A stretch of 64,000 nt of DNA from positions 114,832 to 178,831 of the forward strand of contig NZ_STGA01000006.1 in NCBI RefSeq assembly GCF_005222835.1, written 5' to 3'. Under the pieces are notes generated by a model. That model searched no databases and was not told the DNA's origin. It was given only the letters and a program-made list of their open reading frames with translations. Both the position numbers and the translations under genes were made by a program. Positions 41,132 through 50,725 of the stretch are shown here, one piece after another. Source of the DNA: Rhizobium sp. FKY42 (GTDB lineage Bacteria > Pseudomonadota > Alphaproteobacteria > Rhizobiales > Rhizobiaceae). The stretch's first letter is position 1, and the number at the start of each line of letters is the position of its first letter.

Positions 41132-42952
41132 TCAGGCGATCTTCTGCTTCTCGAAACGCTTGCGATCGTTCGGGTCGAGGTACATTTTACGCAGACGGAT
41201 GGACTTTGGCGTCACTTCCATCAGCTCGTCGTCCTGAATCCAGGACAGCGCACGGTCCAGCGTCATGCGGATCGGCGGGGTCAGCTTCACGGCTTCGTCC
41301 TTGCCGGCAGCGCGGATGTTCGTCAGTTGCTTGCCCTTCAGCACGTTCACTTCAAGATCGTTGTCGCGGGAGTGAATGCCGATGATCATTCCCTGATACA
41401 CCTTTTCACCCGGCTCGATGATCATCGGGCCGCGATCTTCCAGGTTGAACATGGCGTAGGCCACGGCTTCTCCGGAACCGTTCGACAGAAGAACACCGTT
41501 GTTGCGGCCAGCAATGGCGCCCTTGAACGGCTGGTAGCTGTGGAACAGACGGTTCATGATCGCGGTACCGCGCGTATCCGTCAGCAGTTCCGACTGGTAA
41601 CCGATAAGACCACGGGTCGGTGCCAGGAACTTCAGGCGGATACGATTGCCGCCGGAGGGACGCAGTTCCGTCATTTCAGCCTTGCGCTCGGACATCTTCT
41701 GCACGACCACGCCGGAATGCTCTTCGTCGACATCGATCACAACTTCTTCGATCGGCTCCATGGTTTCACCGGTCGCCTCGTCCTTGTGCATCACGACACG
41801 CGGACGCGACACAGCCAGTTCGAAGCCTTCGCGACGCATGGTTTCGATGAGAACGGCGAGCTGCAATTCGCCGCGGCCGGACACGAAGAAGGAATCCTTG
41901 CCTTCGGCCTCTTCGATTTTCAGGGCGACGTTGCCTTCGGCTTCCTTCAAAAGACGGTCGCGGATAACACGGCTCGTCACCTTGTCGCCTTCCGTGCCAG
42001 CAAGCGGGCTGTCATTGACGATAAAGGACATGGTGACCGTCGGCGGATCGATCGGCTGTGCCGTCATGGCTTCCGTGACGGACGGATCGCAGAACGTGTC
42101 GGCAACAGTTCCCTTGGAAAGACCGGCGATGGCCACGATATCTCCCGCATGGGCTTCGTCGATTGCCGTGCGCTCGATACCGCGGAATGCAAGGATCTTG
42201 GAGATACGACCGGTTTCGATCGTCTTGCCATCCTGCCCCAGAACCTTCACCGACTGGTTTGGCTTGATGGAACCCGACGCGATGCGGCCGGTGATGATAC
42301 GGCCAAGGAAGTTGTTGGCTTCCAGAATCGTACCGATCATGCGGAACGGACCTTCTTCAACCGTCGGCTCCGGCACGTGCTTCAGCACCAAATCGAGAAG
42401 GGGTGCGAGACCCTCATCCTTCGGGCCTTCCGGATTGAAGTTCATCCAGCCATCGCGGCCCGAACCGTAGAGAATCGGGAAGTCGAGCTGCTCGTCCGTC
42501 GCGTCGAGGTTGGCGAACAGGTCGAACACTTCGTTGATGACTTCCTCATGGCGGCCATCCGGACGGTCGATCTTGTTGATCGCCACGATCGGACGAAGAC
42601 CAACCTTCAGAGCCTTGGAGACAACGAACTTCGTCTGCGGCATCGGGCCTTCGGAGCTGTCGACCAGCACGATCGCGCCGTCCACCATCGAGAGGATACG
42701 CTCGACTTCACCACCAAAGTCGGCGTGGCCGGGGGTGTCGACGATGTTGATGCGAACACCCTTCCACTCGACGGAGGTCGCCTTGGCAAGAATCGTGATA
42801 CCGCGCTCTTTTTCCAGGTCGTTGCTGTCCATCACGCGTTCTGCAACGCGCTGGTTTTCACGGAAGGAGCCCGACTGTTTCAGGAGTTCGTCGACGAGGG
42901 TCGTTTTCCCATGGTCAACGTGCGCGATGATCGCGATGTTGCGTAGTGCCAT
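41132..42952 (-). CDS. typA: Ribosome-associated GTPase TypA/BipA
   Basis: EF-G-like translational GTPase involved in ribosome assembly and stress. The start at 42952 (MALRNIAIIAHVDHGKT) is conserved and gives 606 residues. The P-loop is HVDHGKTTLVDELL near residue 10, switch II is DTPGHADFGGEVERIL near residue 71, and the base-recognition motif NKID is in IVAINKIDRPDGR. Domain V carries RGELQLAVLIETMRREG. The TypA-specific C-terminal domain follows, with NVLKGKQLTNIRAAGKDEAV. It stands alone with its own terminator. Confidence 0.98.
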   Translation of the reverse strand: MALRNIAIIAHVDHGKTTLVDELLKQSGSFRENQRVAERVMDSNDLEKERGITILAKATSVEWKGVRINIVDTPGHADFGGEVERILSMVDGAIVLVDSSEGPMPQTKFVVSKALKVGLRPIVAINKIDRPDGRHEEVINEVFDLFANLDATDEQLDFPILYGSGRDGWMNFNPEGPKDEGLAPLLDLVLKHVPEPTVEEGPFRMIGTILEANNFLGRIITGRIASGSIKPNQSVKVLGQDGKTIETGRISKILAFRGIERTAIDEAHAGDIVAIAGLSKGTVADTFCDPSVTEAMTAQPIDPPTVTMSFIVNDSPLAGTEGDKVTSRVIRDRLLKEAEGNVALKIEEAEGKDSFFVSGRGELQLAVLIETMRREGFELAVSRPRVVMHKDEATGETMEPIEEVVIDVDEEHSGVVVQKMSERKAEMTELRPSGGNRIRLKFLAPTRGLIGYQSELLTDTRGTAIMNRLFHSYQPFKGAIAGRNNGVLLSNGSGEAVAYAMFNLEDRGPMIIEPGEKVYQGMIIGIHSRDNDLEVNVLKGKQLTNIRAAGKDEAVKLTPPIRMTLDRALSWIQDDELMEVTPKSIRLRKMYLDPNDRKRFEKQKIA

Positions 42953-43051
42953 ATCAAAAATCTCTGAAGCTGCGGCGCTTGAACCATCAATAATGAGAAC
43001 GCGCCAATTTTCGTTGGCGCGCTCATAGCCTGTTTTTCGCAAACGCGAAAG

Positions 43052-43082
43052 GGGGCGGGACCGGAACAGTTAATTCCGCCCC
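43052..43082 (-). terminator. Probable terminator of the PhoD-type phosphatase gene
   Basis: GGGGCGG (43052-43058) pairs with CCGCCCC (43076-43082). On the minus strand the stem is followed by CTTTCGCG, a weak T-tract. It lies 15 bases past the stop of the phosphatase gene at 43098. Confidence 0.6.
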
Positions 43083-43097
43083 GTCAGCCCGGTAAAA

Positions 43098-44678
43098 TCA
43101 TGCCCTGCGAACCGGATCGAGCGTCACCTTGTAAAGCTCCACGTCGTCGCGATCCATCAGTCGCACAGTCAATTGCTCGGTCTGACCGTCCACGTCCACG
43201 AGGCCGAAAAACTGGAGACCGGCGGACGGCGGCAGGTTCTGCCCCTGCTCGGCCGTCGGTGCCTTGATGAACTTCAGCTCAGGGCCAAACGTCATGTCGA
43301 GGTCGTTCGGGCCGAATGTTCCCGCATGTAGCGGACCGGAGATGAATTCCCAGAAGGGGTCGAAATCCTGGAACTTGGCCTTGTCGGGGTTGTAATAATG
43401 GGCAGCCGTATAGTGCACATCCGCCGTCAGCCACACGGTGTTGGAAATGCCCGCCGTCTTGATGAAGCGAAGCAGATCGGCAATCTCCAGTTCGCGGCCC
43501 TTCGGCGCCCCATTGTCACCCTGGGCAACCGCTTCCGTACCCTTCCGGTTGGCAAAATCATCCCAGACGATGACACCGAGTGGCATGTCCGCAGCTATGA
43601 TCTTCCACGTGGCCTTGGAGGCAGCCAGCTCCTGCTTCAGCCAGGCCACCTGCTGCTCGCCCAGAATGCGCGATTCCGGCGTCTGCTCCGTCTCCATGCC
43701 GTCGTGGTTCGAACCGCGATAACTGCGCATGTCGAGGAAGAAGACATCGACCAGCGGACCATAGGCGATCTTGCGATAGACCCTGCCCGGTTCGGCGGGC
43801 GTATAGCGGATGGGCGACATTTCATGGAAAGCACGGGCAGCGCGCGCCGTGAGCAGGGAAACGGATTTTTCCTTGTAGCGATCATCCGCCATCAGGTTCT
43901 TGCCGGATGACCAGTTGTTGACGACTTCATGATCGTCCCACTGGTAGAAAGTCGGACAGACGGCGGAAAGCTCTCGCACATGACGGTCCATCATGTTGTA
44001 TTTCCACTGGGCGCGGTATTCGTCCAGCGTCTCGGCCACTTTGCGTTTTTCGTCGATCAGCACCATGTTCTTCCATTTGGTGCCATCCTTGAACGCGACC
44101 TCATCCTTCATCGGCCCATCAGCATAGATGGTATCGCCGGAATGAATGAAGAAATCAGGCTGATGACGTGCCATCGTCGCATAGGTCTTCATGCCGGTTT
44201 CATCGATCCCCCACCCCTGACCCGCCGTATCGCCGGACCAGGCGAAGCGCACGGAACGGCGCGACGTCGGGGCCGTGCGGAAACGCCCAGTGATCGGTTC
44301 CGAGACAGCGTTGATGTGAGCAAGGTCGGCTGCGACGAAGCGATAGAAAATGTCCTGATCGGACGGCAGGTCTGCAAGCAGGCGTTTCACGGCGAAATCC
44401 GTCTCGGCCAGCGCATCCATCGGCGCAAGTCGCACCGAACTCTTGAAGCTTTCGGTCGTGGAATATTCCATCATGATGCGCGACGGACGATCGACACGGG
44501 TCCAGATCATGCCGGATGACGTGTCGACATCGCCCGACTGAACGCCATGGGTGAAGGATGGCCGGTCAGCACCACGGGCGTAAAACGGCACAGCGAGACC
44601 GGAACCCGCGACGAGGCCGGTTGCAGCTGTGGAAACGAGGAAGGAACGGCGTGACACCTGTCCGAGTGTGTTGCGCAT
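43098..44678 (-). CDS. phoD: PhoD-family alkaline phosphatase/phosphodiesterase, Tat-exported
   Basis: Periplasmic metal-dependent phosphatase of 526 residues. The N-terminus has a twin-arginine signal (VSRRSFLVSTAATGLVAG). The PhoD N-terminal domain with FTHGVQSGDVDTSSGMIWTR follows near residue 38. The metallophosphatase core has FAWSGDTAGQGW, HSGDTIYADGPMKDE near residue 180, QWDDHEVVNNWSS near residue 255, and WLTADVHYTAAHYY near residue 420. All metal-ligand motifs are intact. No PHO box was identified upstream, so phosphate regulation is untested. Confidence 0.93.
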   Translation of the reverse strand: MRNTLGQVSRRSFLVSTAATGLVAGSGLAVPFYARGADRPSFTHGVQSGDVDTSSGMIWTRVDRPSRIMMEYSTTESFKSSVRLAPMDALAETDFAVKRLLADLPSDQDIFYRFVAADLAHINAVSEPITGRFRTAPTSRRSVRFAWSGDTAGQGWGIDETGMKTYATMARHQPDFFIHSGDTIYADGPMKDEVAFKDGTKWKNMVLIDEKRKVAETLDEYRAQWKYNMMDRHVRELSAVCPTFYQWDDHEVVNNWSSGKNLMADDRYKEKSVSLLTARAARAFHEMSPIRYTPAEPGRVYRKIAYGPLVDVFFLDMRSYRGSNHDGMETEQTPESRILGEQQVAWLKQELAASKATWKIIAADMPLGVIVWDDFANRKGTEAVAQGDNGAPKGRELEIADLLRFIKTAGISNTVWLTADVHYTAAHYYNPDKAKFQDFDPFWEFISGPLHAGTFGPNDLDMTFGPELKFIKAPTAEQGQNLPPSAGLQFFGLVDVDGQTEQLTVRLMDRDDVELYKVTLDPVRRA

Positions 44679-44789
44679 GAAACTCTCCTGGAGTTCGATG
44701 GATGGAAGCGGTCGGTACGAAAACTCGCTGACCGGAACCCATCATGCGCACGTGTCAGATTCATCATGCCTAAATGAAGTTTTATTGAT

Positions 44790-44825
44790 GTTTCCGTGAC
44801 GGAGATAGAACTCCGCCCCGGAAAC
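44790..44825 (-). repeat. Nested hairpin after the M3 oligopeptidase gene
   Basis: GTTTCCG (44790-44796) pairs with CGGAAAC (44819-44825), enclosing a second stem GGAG/CTCC. It lies 14 bases past the stop of the oligopeptidase gene. No T-tract follows on the minus strand, so a transcript-end role is possible but not proven. Confidence 0.45.
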
Positions 44826-44839
44826 GCTATTGCAACGCC

Positions 44840-46933
44840 TCAGGCGTCGCTGCCGGAAAGCTCTCCCACCATGGCAAGACCCTTCTTCTTCAGCATGGCC
44901 TCGGGATCTGGAAGCTTGCCGCGGAATGCCTTGTAAGCCTCTTCCGGATCGATGGAGCCACCGACGGAATAGATGTTGTTCTTCAGCTTGCGGGCCATGA
45001 CGGGATCAAACGCATTGCCCGTCTCCTCAAAGGCCGCAAAGGCATCGGCATCCAGCACTTCCGACCACATGTAGGAATAGTAGCCTGCCGAATAGCCGTC
45101 TCCAGAAAAGACATGCTGGAAGTGCGGTGTGGCATGACGCATGACGATGGAGGACGGCATGCCGATGTCCGAGAGAACCTCTGCCTGCACCTTCATCGGA
45201 TCCTCCACCGCACCCCGCGTGTGGAAAGCCATGTCCACCAGCGCCGAAGAGGTGAATTCGACCGTATTGAATCCGGCATTGAAGGTGCGGGCCGCCAGAA
45301 CCTTGTCCAGCAACGCCTTAGGCATGGGTTCGCCCGTCTCGTAATGAACGGCATAGCGCGTCAGGATTTCCGGCACCGTCAGCCAGTGTTCGTAGAGCTG
45401 CGATGGGAGTTCCACGAAATCGCGGGAAACACCCGTGCCCGAAACAGAAGGATAGGTTACATCCGACAGCATGCCATGCAGACCGTGACCGAATTCGTGG
45501 AACAGAGTGCGGGCGTCATCCAGCGAAAGAAGCGCGGGCTTGCCGGGCGCGGGTTTCGCGAAATTGCAGACATTGTAGATGATCGGCAATTCGCCCCTGG
45601 CACCGTTCTTCAAGGGTAGCTTGTGCTGGCTCTGGAACGAGCTCATCCACGCGCCTGACCGCTTGGACGAACGGGCAAAATAGTCACCCAGGAACATTGC
45701 CTTTAGTGTGCCATCACCATCGCGAACCTCGAAGACCCGCACATCTGGGTGATAGGCGGTGATACCCTTCCTTTCGGTGATGGTGATACCGAACAGGCGA
45801 TGCGCAACGTCAAAGCAGGCTTCGATGATCTTTTCGAGCTGCAGATAGGGCTTCAATTCCGACTCGGAAAAGTCGAACATCCGTTCGCGCAGCTTCTCCG
45901 CATAATAGCGCCAGTCCCAGGGCTGAACCTTTCCAGTGATGCCGTCCTCCGCCATCAGACCCTGCAGCGATGCCTCTTCTTCGGAAGCCTTGGAGCGCGC
46001 CTTGGCCCACACCTTCATAAGCAGATTGTTAACATTGGCGGGCGTCTTCGCCATCGTATCATCCAGCTTGTAGGCAGCGAAATTCTCGTAGCCCAGCAGC
46101 TTGGCCTTTTCGAGACGCAGCGCCAGCACCTGCCGGACGATAGCGACGTTATCCCGCTCGCCACCATTCTCCCCACGCTTCACCCACGCATGAAACGCCT
46201 TTTCGCGAAGGTCGCGGCGGCTGGAGAACGTCAGGAATGGCTCGATGATCGAACGCGACAGCGTCACCGCATAGGCGCCTTCAGGCGCGCTCCGCTCGCG
46301 GGCGGCAGCCGACATCGCATCCTTCAGGAAACCCGGAAGACCGGCAAGATCCTGCTCATCCGTCAGAACCAGCGACCAATCCTTCTCGTCGCCCAGAACA
46401 TTCTGGCCGAACTGCGCACCAAGCCCCGCCAACGTCTCGTTGATGGAAGCCAGGCGCTCCTGCTGCTCGCGCGAAAGCTTGGCACCGGCGCGCACGAAAC
46501 CTTTCCAGTGGCGTTCCAGAACACGTACTTCCTCGATGGTCAGGCCGAGTTGCGTACGCTTTTCCCAAAGGCTGTCCACACGGCGGAACAAGGTCTCGTT
46601 CATGGCGATGCGCGAATAATGCCGGGACATCTTCGGCGCGATCTCCCGCTCCAGAGCCTGGACCACGTCATTGGTATGAGCGCCTGCGCGGTTCCAGAAC
46701 AGCGCCGACACACGGGACAACTCGTCGCCCGCAATTTCAAGCGCCGTGATCGTATTCGAGAAACTCGCAGCTTCTGTATTGTTTGCGATCGAATCGATTT
46801 CGGCATCATGCAGTTTCAACGCAGCATCGAAGGCCTGTCCAAAGTCTTCGTCCCGAACATTCTCAAAACGTGGCAGACCGTTCGGACCGCTCCATTCGAC
46901 AAGAGCCGGGTTGATTTGCGAGGCCATAGTCAT
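44840..46933 (-). CDS. M3 family oligopeptidase (oligopeptidase A / dipeptidyl carboxypeptidase type)
   Basis: Cytoplasmic zinc peptidase of 697 residues. The zinc site is HEFGHGLHGML near residue 480, an HExxH with FHEFGH context; the downstream Glu ligand lies in the segment PSQLYEHW. The C-terminal SAGYYSYMWSEVLDADAF is the conserved M3 substrate block. AAGGAA eight bases before ATG 46933 supports the first of two starts. Family members degrade short peptides, including signal peptides and protease products. Prl C and Dcp cannot be separated with confidence from motifs alone, so no symbol is given. Confidence 0.93.
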   Translation of the reverse strand: MTMASQINPALVEWSGPNGLPRFENVRDEDFGQAFDAALKLHDAEIDSIANNTEAASFSNTITALEIAGDELSRVSALFWNRAGAHTNDVVQALEREIAPKMSRHYSRIAMNETLFRRVDSLWEKRTQLGLTIEEVRVLERHWKGFVRAGAKLSREQQERLASINETLAGLGAQFGQNVLGDEKDWSLVLTDEQDLAGLPGFLKDAMSAAARERSAPEGAYAVTLSRSIIEPFLTFSSRRDLREKAFHAWVKRGENGGERDNVAIVRQVLALRLEKAKLLGYENFAAYKLDDTMAKTPANVNNLLMKVWAKARSKASEEEASLQGLMAEDGITGKVQPWDWRYYAEKLRERMFDFSESELKPYLQLEKIIEACFDVAHRLFGITITERKGITAYHPDVRVFEVRDGDGTLKAMFLGDYFARSSKRSGAWMSSFQSQHKLPLKNGARGELPIIYNVCNFAKPAPGKPALLSLDDARTLFHEFGHGLHGMLSDVTYPSVSGTGVSRDFVELPSQLYEHWLTVPEILTRYAVHYETGEPMPKALLDKVLAARTFNAGFNTVEFTSSALVDMAFHTRGAVEDPMKVQAEVLSDIGMPSSIVMRHATPHFQHVFSGDGYSAGYYSYMWSEVLDADAFAAFEETGNAFDPVMARKLKNNIYSVGGSIDPEEAYKAFRGKLPDPEAMLKKKGLAMVGELSGSDA

Positions 46934-47082
46934 CGATCGATTTCCTTCTTGTGAAGCATGCCATCATCCTCGCCAAAATGGCGATTCTGGGAAGCGGAAC
47001 AACAAGCAATAGAAGAAATGTTAACTAATTATTAACAGTTGACCGATTCGCAACTGGCGCTAGTGTGCGGCATGCTATCCAA

Positions 47083-47526
47083 ATGATGATGGATATGGCC
47101 AACGTGGAAATTACTTCCCTCCACTGGTCGAGCGGTTTGTTTCATCGCGATCAAACCCGTGACGCCAGGGCAGAAAAACCGCAGTTCTCCGTTCCCTCGG
47201 AAGCAACACCTGCTTTCGAGGTGCCTGCTGTTGACGAGAAGGCACTGGATTATTCCGCCATAGCACCGCGTCTGCTTCGCGAAGTTGCGCTTCAGCGCTA
47301 CGTATCCGGTGAGATAGACCAAGATACCTACATCGCGCTTGCGCAAGAACTTCCCATGCAGATCTCCGATACTTCCGGGAACGTTCTCGACCTCTCTTCC
47401 GTAACCGACGATACGGAGTTCGACTTCGCGGCCTATTATACGGATCAACGCGAGCTCGCCATCTCGCTGGGCGATGATGAGAAGGCAGCGACGCTGACTT
47501 CCGTCCTTAGATTTCTGAATTCCTGA
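47083..47526 (+). CDS. Hypothetical small acidic protein
   Basis: I do not recognise this protein. About 147 residues from ATG 47083, although GTG 47065 and ATG 47092 are also in frame and no clear ribosome-binding site decides. There is no signal peptide or membrane segment. The N-terminal 60 residues are variable-looking. The C-terminal half, from DYSAIAPRLLREVALQRYV through SGEIDQDTYIALAQELPM to FAAYYTDQRELAISLGDDEK, is helical and acidic. It stands alone between the M3 peptidase and marR; TTGACC-N16-TAGTGT at 47039-47066 may be its promoter. Confidence 0.65.
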   Translation: MMMDMANVEITSLHWSSGLFHRDQTRDARAEKPQFSVPSEATPAFEVPAVDEKALDYSAIAPRLLREVALQRYVSGEIDQDTYIALAQELPMQISDTSGNVLDLSSVTDDTEFDFAAYYTDQRELAISLGDDEKAATLTSVLRFLNS

Positions 47527-47566
47527 ACTTCTTTAAGCCAACGGCTGTCATGTAATCCGTATTGGT

Positions 47567-47589
47567 GATATTAAGCCATGCTTATTATC
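47567..47589. promoter_or_regulatory. Probable MarR operator (23-bp palindrome)
   Basis: The bases GATATTAAGC, CAT and GCTTATTATC form an inverted repeat with nine of ten arm positions paired, the exception being one T/T pair. It lies 13 to 35 bases before the preferred marR start at 47602. MarR-family regulators commonly bind such palindromes of about this length to repress their own operon. This supports start 47602 rather than ATG 47578, which falls inside the palindrome. Confidence 0.65.
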
Positions 47590-47601
47590 GCAGGTCAGGG
47601 C

Positions 47602-48075
47602 ATGACAGACAACATCGACATTCGCGGTTTAGGCTTCCTGTTGATCGACAGCGCACGCTGGCTGAGGCTGGCGTTCGAGCGGCGCATCTCTGAAGCTGGC
47701 TTGGGTATTACAGCTGGCGAAGCAAGGACGATCCTGAACCTGCATGCCATGCAGGCCTGTCGCCAGATGGATCTGGCACAGCGCATGGGCGTAGAACCCA
47801 TGACCGTCTGCTCGTTTCTTGATCGTTTGCAGAACCTCGGCTTCATCGAACGGCAGACAGACCCGACGGACCGGCGCGCCAAGCGCGTTACGCTGACCGA
47901 GCGCTCGCAGCCTCTCATCGTCGCTTTGGAAGAAGAGCTCGATCATCTGCTGACCCAGGCAACACAGGGATTGGATGCTCAGGAAACATCGGCCCTGAAG
48001 CGCGCGCTTCAAATGGTGATCACCAACTTGCAGGGCGAACTTGCCAATTCGCTGGAAGAGGCGAAATCAGCCTGA
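47602..48075 (+). CDS. MarR-family transcriptional regulator
   Basis: A winged-helix regulator of 157 residues from ATG 47602, which has CAGG seven bases upstream. The helix-turn-helix region is QMDLAQRMGVEPMTVCSFL near residue 55. The wing is in IERQTDPTDRRAKRVTLTE near residue 85, with the typical D-x-R-x-K. Helices at both ends form the dimer. It is followed at once by a Bcr/CflA exporter gene starting one base after its stop. It probably represses that exporter in response to a small molecule, through the palindrome just upstream. Confidence 0.92.
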   Translation: MTDNIDIRGLGFLLIDSARWLRLAFERRISEAGLGITAGEARTILNLHAMQACRQMDLAQRMGVEPMTVCSFLDRLQNLGFIERQTDPTDRRAKRVTLTERSQPLIVALEEELDHLLTQATQGLDAQETSALKRALQMVITNLQGELANSLEEAKSA

Positions 48076-48076
48076 C

Positions 48077-49288
48077 ATGCAGGATATCACAAGGCCCACT
48101 GCCGTGATGAGCGAACGGCGCGTGACATTCGTCGGCGCGCTTCTGACCACGCTCGGGCCGATTTCCATGGCTATCTATACGCCCGCCATGCCGCAACTCG
48201 TGCAGGCTTTCGGCACGACGGAAGCCGCGATCAAACTCAGCCTGTCGCTCTTCTTTGGCGGCTTTGCCGTCGCACAACTCGTGGCGGGCCCGCTGTCGGA
48301 TGCGCTTGGCCGTCGAACGGCAACGCTGATCTTTCTTGTAATTTATCTCATTGGCTCTGCGCTCGCCTTCGTCGCGCCAACGGTGGAGGCGATCCTCGTT
48401 GCGCGGCTTGTGCAAGGAATTGGCGCTTCGGTCGGCGTCGTGATTGGTCGGGCTATTGTCCGCGATCTCTATACGGGCGCAAATGCGGCACGGATTCTCA
48501 ACATGATCGGCATCTTCCTGGCCATCGGACCTGCCCTTGGCCCCACCCTCGGAGGCATTGCGCTCGCCGCCTTCGATTGGCATGCCGTTTTTGTGCTGAT
48601 GATCACCTTTGGCGTCGTTGCGACAGCCTGCACGTTTTTCCTTCTTAAGGAAACGGTCGTCCCAGACCCTTCGCGGCTGGAACCGAAGCAGTTGATCGGG
48701 AACTATGCACAAGTGGTTCGAAAGCCGATTTTCCTTGCGACCTCTCTCGTTCTGAGCGGCACCATCGGTGCGCTTTATGCACAAGCGACCATGCTCGCCT
48801 TCATCCTCATCAACCGCGTAGGCCTGACGCCAACCGAGTTCGGAATAGGGATGTTGATGCAGTCCGGCTTCTTCCTCATCGGCTCCGTAGCGTTGAGGGT
48901 GCTTTCTGCGCGGCTTGGAACCCTCACCTGTGCACGCATCGGCATTACACTCTGTGGAATCGGGGGCGTGGTCATGGCACTATCGGTCGCTCTGATGGAG
49001 CCGTCGTTCCTGTCGATCATGGGTCCTGTCGCCATGTGCTCGTTCGGACTGGCCATGGTTTCACCCTATGTCGTCACCGTCAGCATGGCGCCTTTCCCGC
49101 ATATTGCCGGCTCCGCCTCCGCCCTCACCGGCTTCCTGCAAATGTCCGGCGGCTTTGTTGGAGGCTTTCTGGCTGCAACTCTGGGCGATCCCTTGCGGGC
49201 TTTCGGCATCATCATTCCCGCCATGGAACTGATAGCCTGTGCCGCCTTCCTGTGGCTGGCTTGTCTCATGCGTCGGAAACCAGCGTGA
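48077..49288 (+). CDS. Bcr/CflA-family multidrug MFS transporter
   Basis: A 12-helix major facilitator of about 403 residues. FVGALLTTLGPISMAIYTPAM begins the first helix; the stretch IYTPAMPQLVQAFGTTEA is typical of Bcr/CflA (DHA1) exporters. GPLSDALGRRTATLIFLV is the MFS loop motif, and AILVARLVQGIGASVGVVIGRA the family signature of helix 4. ATG 48077 is one base past the marR stop, so it is co-expressed with the regulator. The substrate is unknown; the family exports drugs such as bicyclomycin and chloramphenicol. Confidence 0.93.
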   Translation: MQDITRPTAVMSERRVTFVGALLTTLGPISMAIYTPAMPQLVQAFGTTEAAIKLSLSLFFGGFAVAQLVAGPLSDALGRRTATLIFLVIYLIGSALAFVAPTVEAILVARLVQGIGASVGVVIGRAIVRDLYTGANAARILNMIGIFLAIGPALGPTLGGIALAAFDWHAVFVLMITFGVVATACTFFLLKETVVPDPSRLEPKQLIGNYAQVVRKPIFLATSLVLSGTIGALYAQATMLAFILINRVGLTPTEFGIGMLMQSGFFLIGSVALRVLSARLGTLTCARIGITLCGIGGVVMALSVALMEPSFLSIMGPVAMCSFGLAMVSPYVVTVSMAPFPHIAGSASALTGFLQMSGGFVGGFLAATLGDPLRAFGIIIPAMELIACAAFLWLACLMRRKPA

Positions 49289-49319
49289 AAAACCCGCCTC
49301 CGTCACCGGAAGCGGGTTT
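49288..49319 (-). terminator. Rho-independent terminator of argG (bidirectional stem)
   Basis: AAACCCGC (49290-49297) pairs with GCGGGTTT (49312-49319), and TCCG/CGGA continues the stem to a four-base loop. On the minus strand the stem is followed by a T-tract (TTTTTCACG). It lies between the convergent argG and exporter genes and probably serves argG best. Confidence 0.9.
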
Positions 49320-49340
49320 ATCTCTGTCAGTGCAATCGCA

Positions 49341-50564
49341 TTATTTGCCGAGATTACGCTTGGCCAGCGTGCGCAGACGCAGCGCGTTCAGCTTGATGAA
49401 GCCGGCTGCATCCTTCTGGTCATAGGCGCCCTGGTCATCCTCAAAGGTTACCAGCGTATCGGAGTAGAGCGACTTGTCACTCTCGCGGCCAATGACCATG
49501 ACATTGCCCTTGTAGAGCTTCAGCGTCACTTCACCTTCAACATGCTCCTGGCTCTTGTCGATGAGAGCCTGCAGCATTTCGCGCTCCGGCGAGAACCAGA
49601 AGCCATAGTAGATGAGTTCCGCATAACGCGGCATCAGTTCGTCCTTCAGGTGAGCAGCGCCGCGATCCAGCGTGATCGACTCGATGGCACGGTGCGCGGT
49701 GAGAAGGATCGTACCGCCGGGTGTCTCGTAAACACCGCGGCTCTTCATGCCAACAAAGCGGTTCTCGACCAGATCGAGGCGACCGATACCGTTGTCACGC
49801 CCATAATTGTTCAGTTCGGCGAGCAGCGTTGCCGGGCTCATCTCGACGCCATTGATCGAGCAGGCATCACCCTTGCGGAAACCGATCTTGATAACGGTTG
49901 CCTTGTCCGGTGCCGCTTCCGGCGAAATCGTGCGCATATGCACATATTCTGGGGCTTCCTGAGCCGGATCTTCCAGAACCTTGCCTTCGGAGGAAGAGTG
50001 CAACAGGTTGGCATCGACAGAGAAAGGCGCCTCGCCCTTCTTGTCCTTCGCAACCGGGATCTGGTGCTGCTCAGCAAAGTTCAGGAGGTCGGTACGGCTC
50101 TTGAACGACCAGTCGCGCCAGGGAGCAATGATCTTGATATCTGGGTTCAGCGCATAGGCGGAAAGTTCGAAACGAACCTGGTCGTTGCCCTTGCCAGTCG
50201 CACCGTGAGCAATCGCGTCAGCGCCGGTCTTCCTGGCGATATCAATCAGATGCTTGGAGATCAGCGGACGCGCAATCGAGGTGCCGAGAAGATAAACGCC
50301 CTCGTAAACGGCATTGGCGCGGAACATCGGGAACACGAAATCGCGGACGAATTCTTCGCGCACATCTTCGATGAAGATTTCCTTGATGCCCAGCATCTCG
50401 GCTTTCTTGCGTGCAGGCTCAAGCTCTTCGCCCTGACCGAGATCAGCCGTGAAAGTCACGACTTCGGCGCCAAGCTCCGTCTGAAGCCACTTCAGGATGA
50501 TCGAGGTGTCGAGACCGCCGGAATAGGCAAGAACGACTTTCTTCACGTCTTTCGGGAGTGCCAT
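49341..50564 (-). CDS. argG: Argininosuccinate synthase
   Basis: Joins citrulline and aspartate in arginine synthesis. The 407-residue protein begins with [19 protein letters not shown], the ATP pyrophosphatase P-loop near residues 11-24. The citrulline/aspartate site is in [16 protein letters not shown] near residue 118. The signature GNDQVRFEL and the later [20 protein letters not shown] near residue 265 are intact. It is divergent from the SDR gene across 195 bases and has its own terminator. Confidence 0.98.
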   Translation of the reverse strand: MALPKDVKKVVLAYSGGLDTSIILKWLQTELGAEVVTFTADLGQGEELEPARKKAEMLGIKEIFIEDVREEFVRDFVFPMFRANAVYEGVYLLGTSIARPLISKHLIDIARKTGADAIAHGATGKGNDQVRFELSAYALNPDIKIIAPWRDWSFKSRTDLLNFAEQHQIPVAKDKKGEAPFSVDANLLHSSSEGKVLEDPAQEAPEYVHMRTISPEAAPDKATVIKIGFRKGDACSINGVEMSPATLLAELNNYGRDNGIGRLDLVENRFVGMKSRGVYETPGGTILLTAHRAIESITLDRGAAHLKDELMPRYAELIYYGFWFSPEREMLQALIDKSQEHVEGEVTLKLYKGNVMVIGRESDKSLYSDTLVTFEDDQGAYDQKDAAGFIKLNALRLRTLAKRNLGK

Positions 50565-50587
50565 ATCGAAAAGTTCCGTCTGGAAGG

Positions 50588-50611
50588 GGCGGTTTGACCG
50601 GCAAATCCGCC
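50588..50611 (-). promoter_or_regulatory. Leader hairpin before argG
   Basis: GGCGG (50588-50592) pairs with CCGCC (50607-50611), and TTTG/CAAA extends the stem to a five-base loop, with one bulged T. It lies 24 bases before the argG start, so it would be in the 5' untranslated region. It may affect translation initiation or transcript stability. Confidence 0.4.
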
Positions 50612-50697
50612 TTCAGGTTTGAATGGCGGCACTTTTAGCGAGTTTGTGCTGCGGTTCAAGAGCAGGCGAGACTATGGTGAGAACTTCGTCGGTTCCG

Positions 50698-50725
50698 TTG
50701 AAAGATGCGATACGGGCCCCATATG
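50698..50725 (+). promoter_or_regulatory. Possible promoter of the SDR gene
   Basis: TTGAAA (50698-50703) and CATATG (50720-50725) are 16 bases apart. Transcription from about 50732 would leave a leader of about 28 bases before ATG 50760. Match to the consensus is only moderate. Confidence 0.35.

Noticed and set aside
41327..42946. 539-codon plus-strand frame opposite typA
   Set aside because: It is antisense to an unambiguous GTPase gene and shows no domain.
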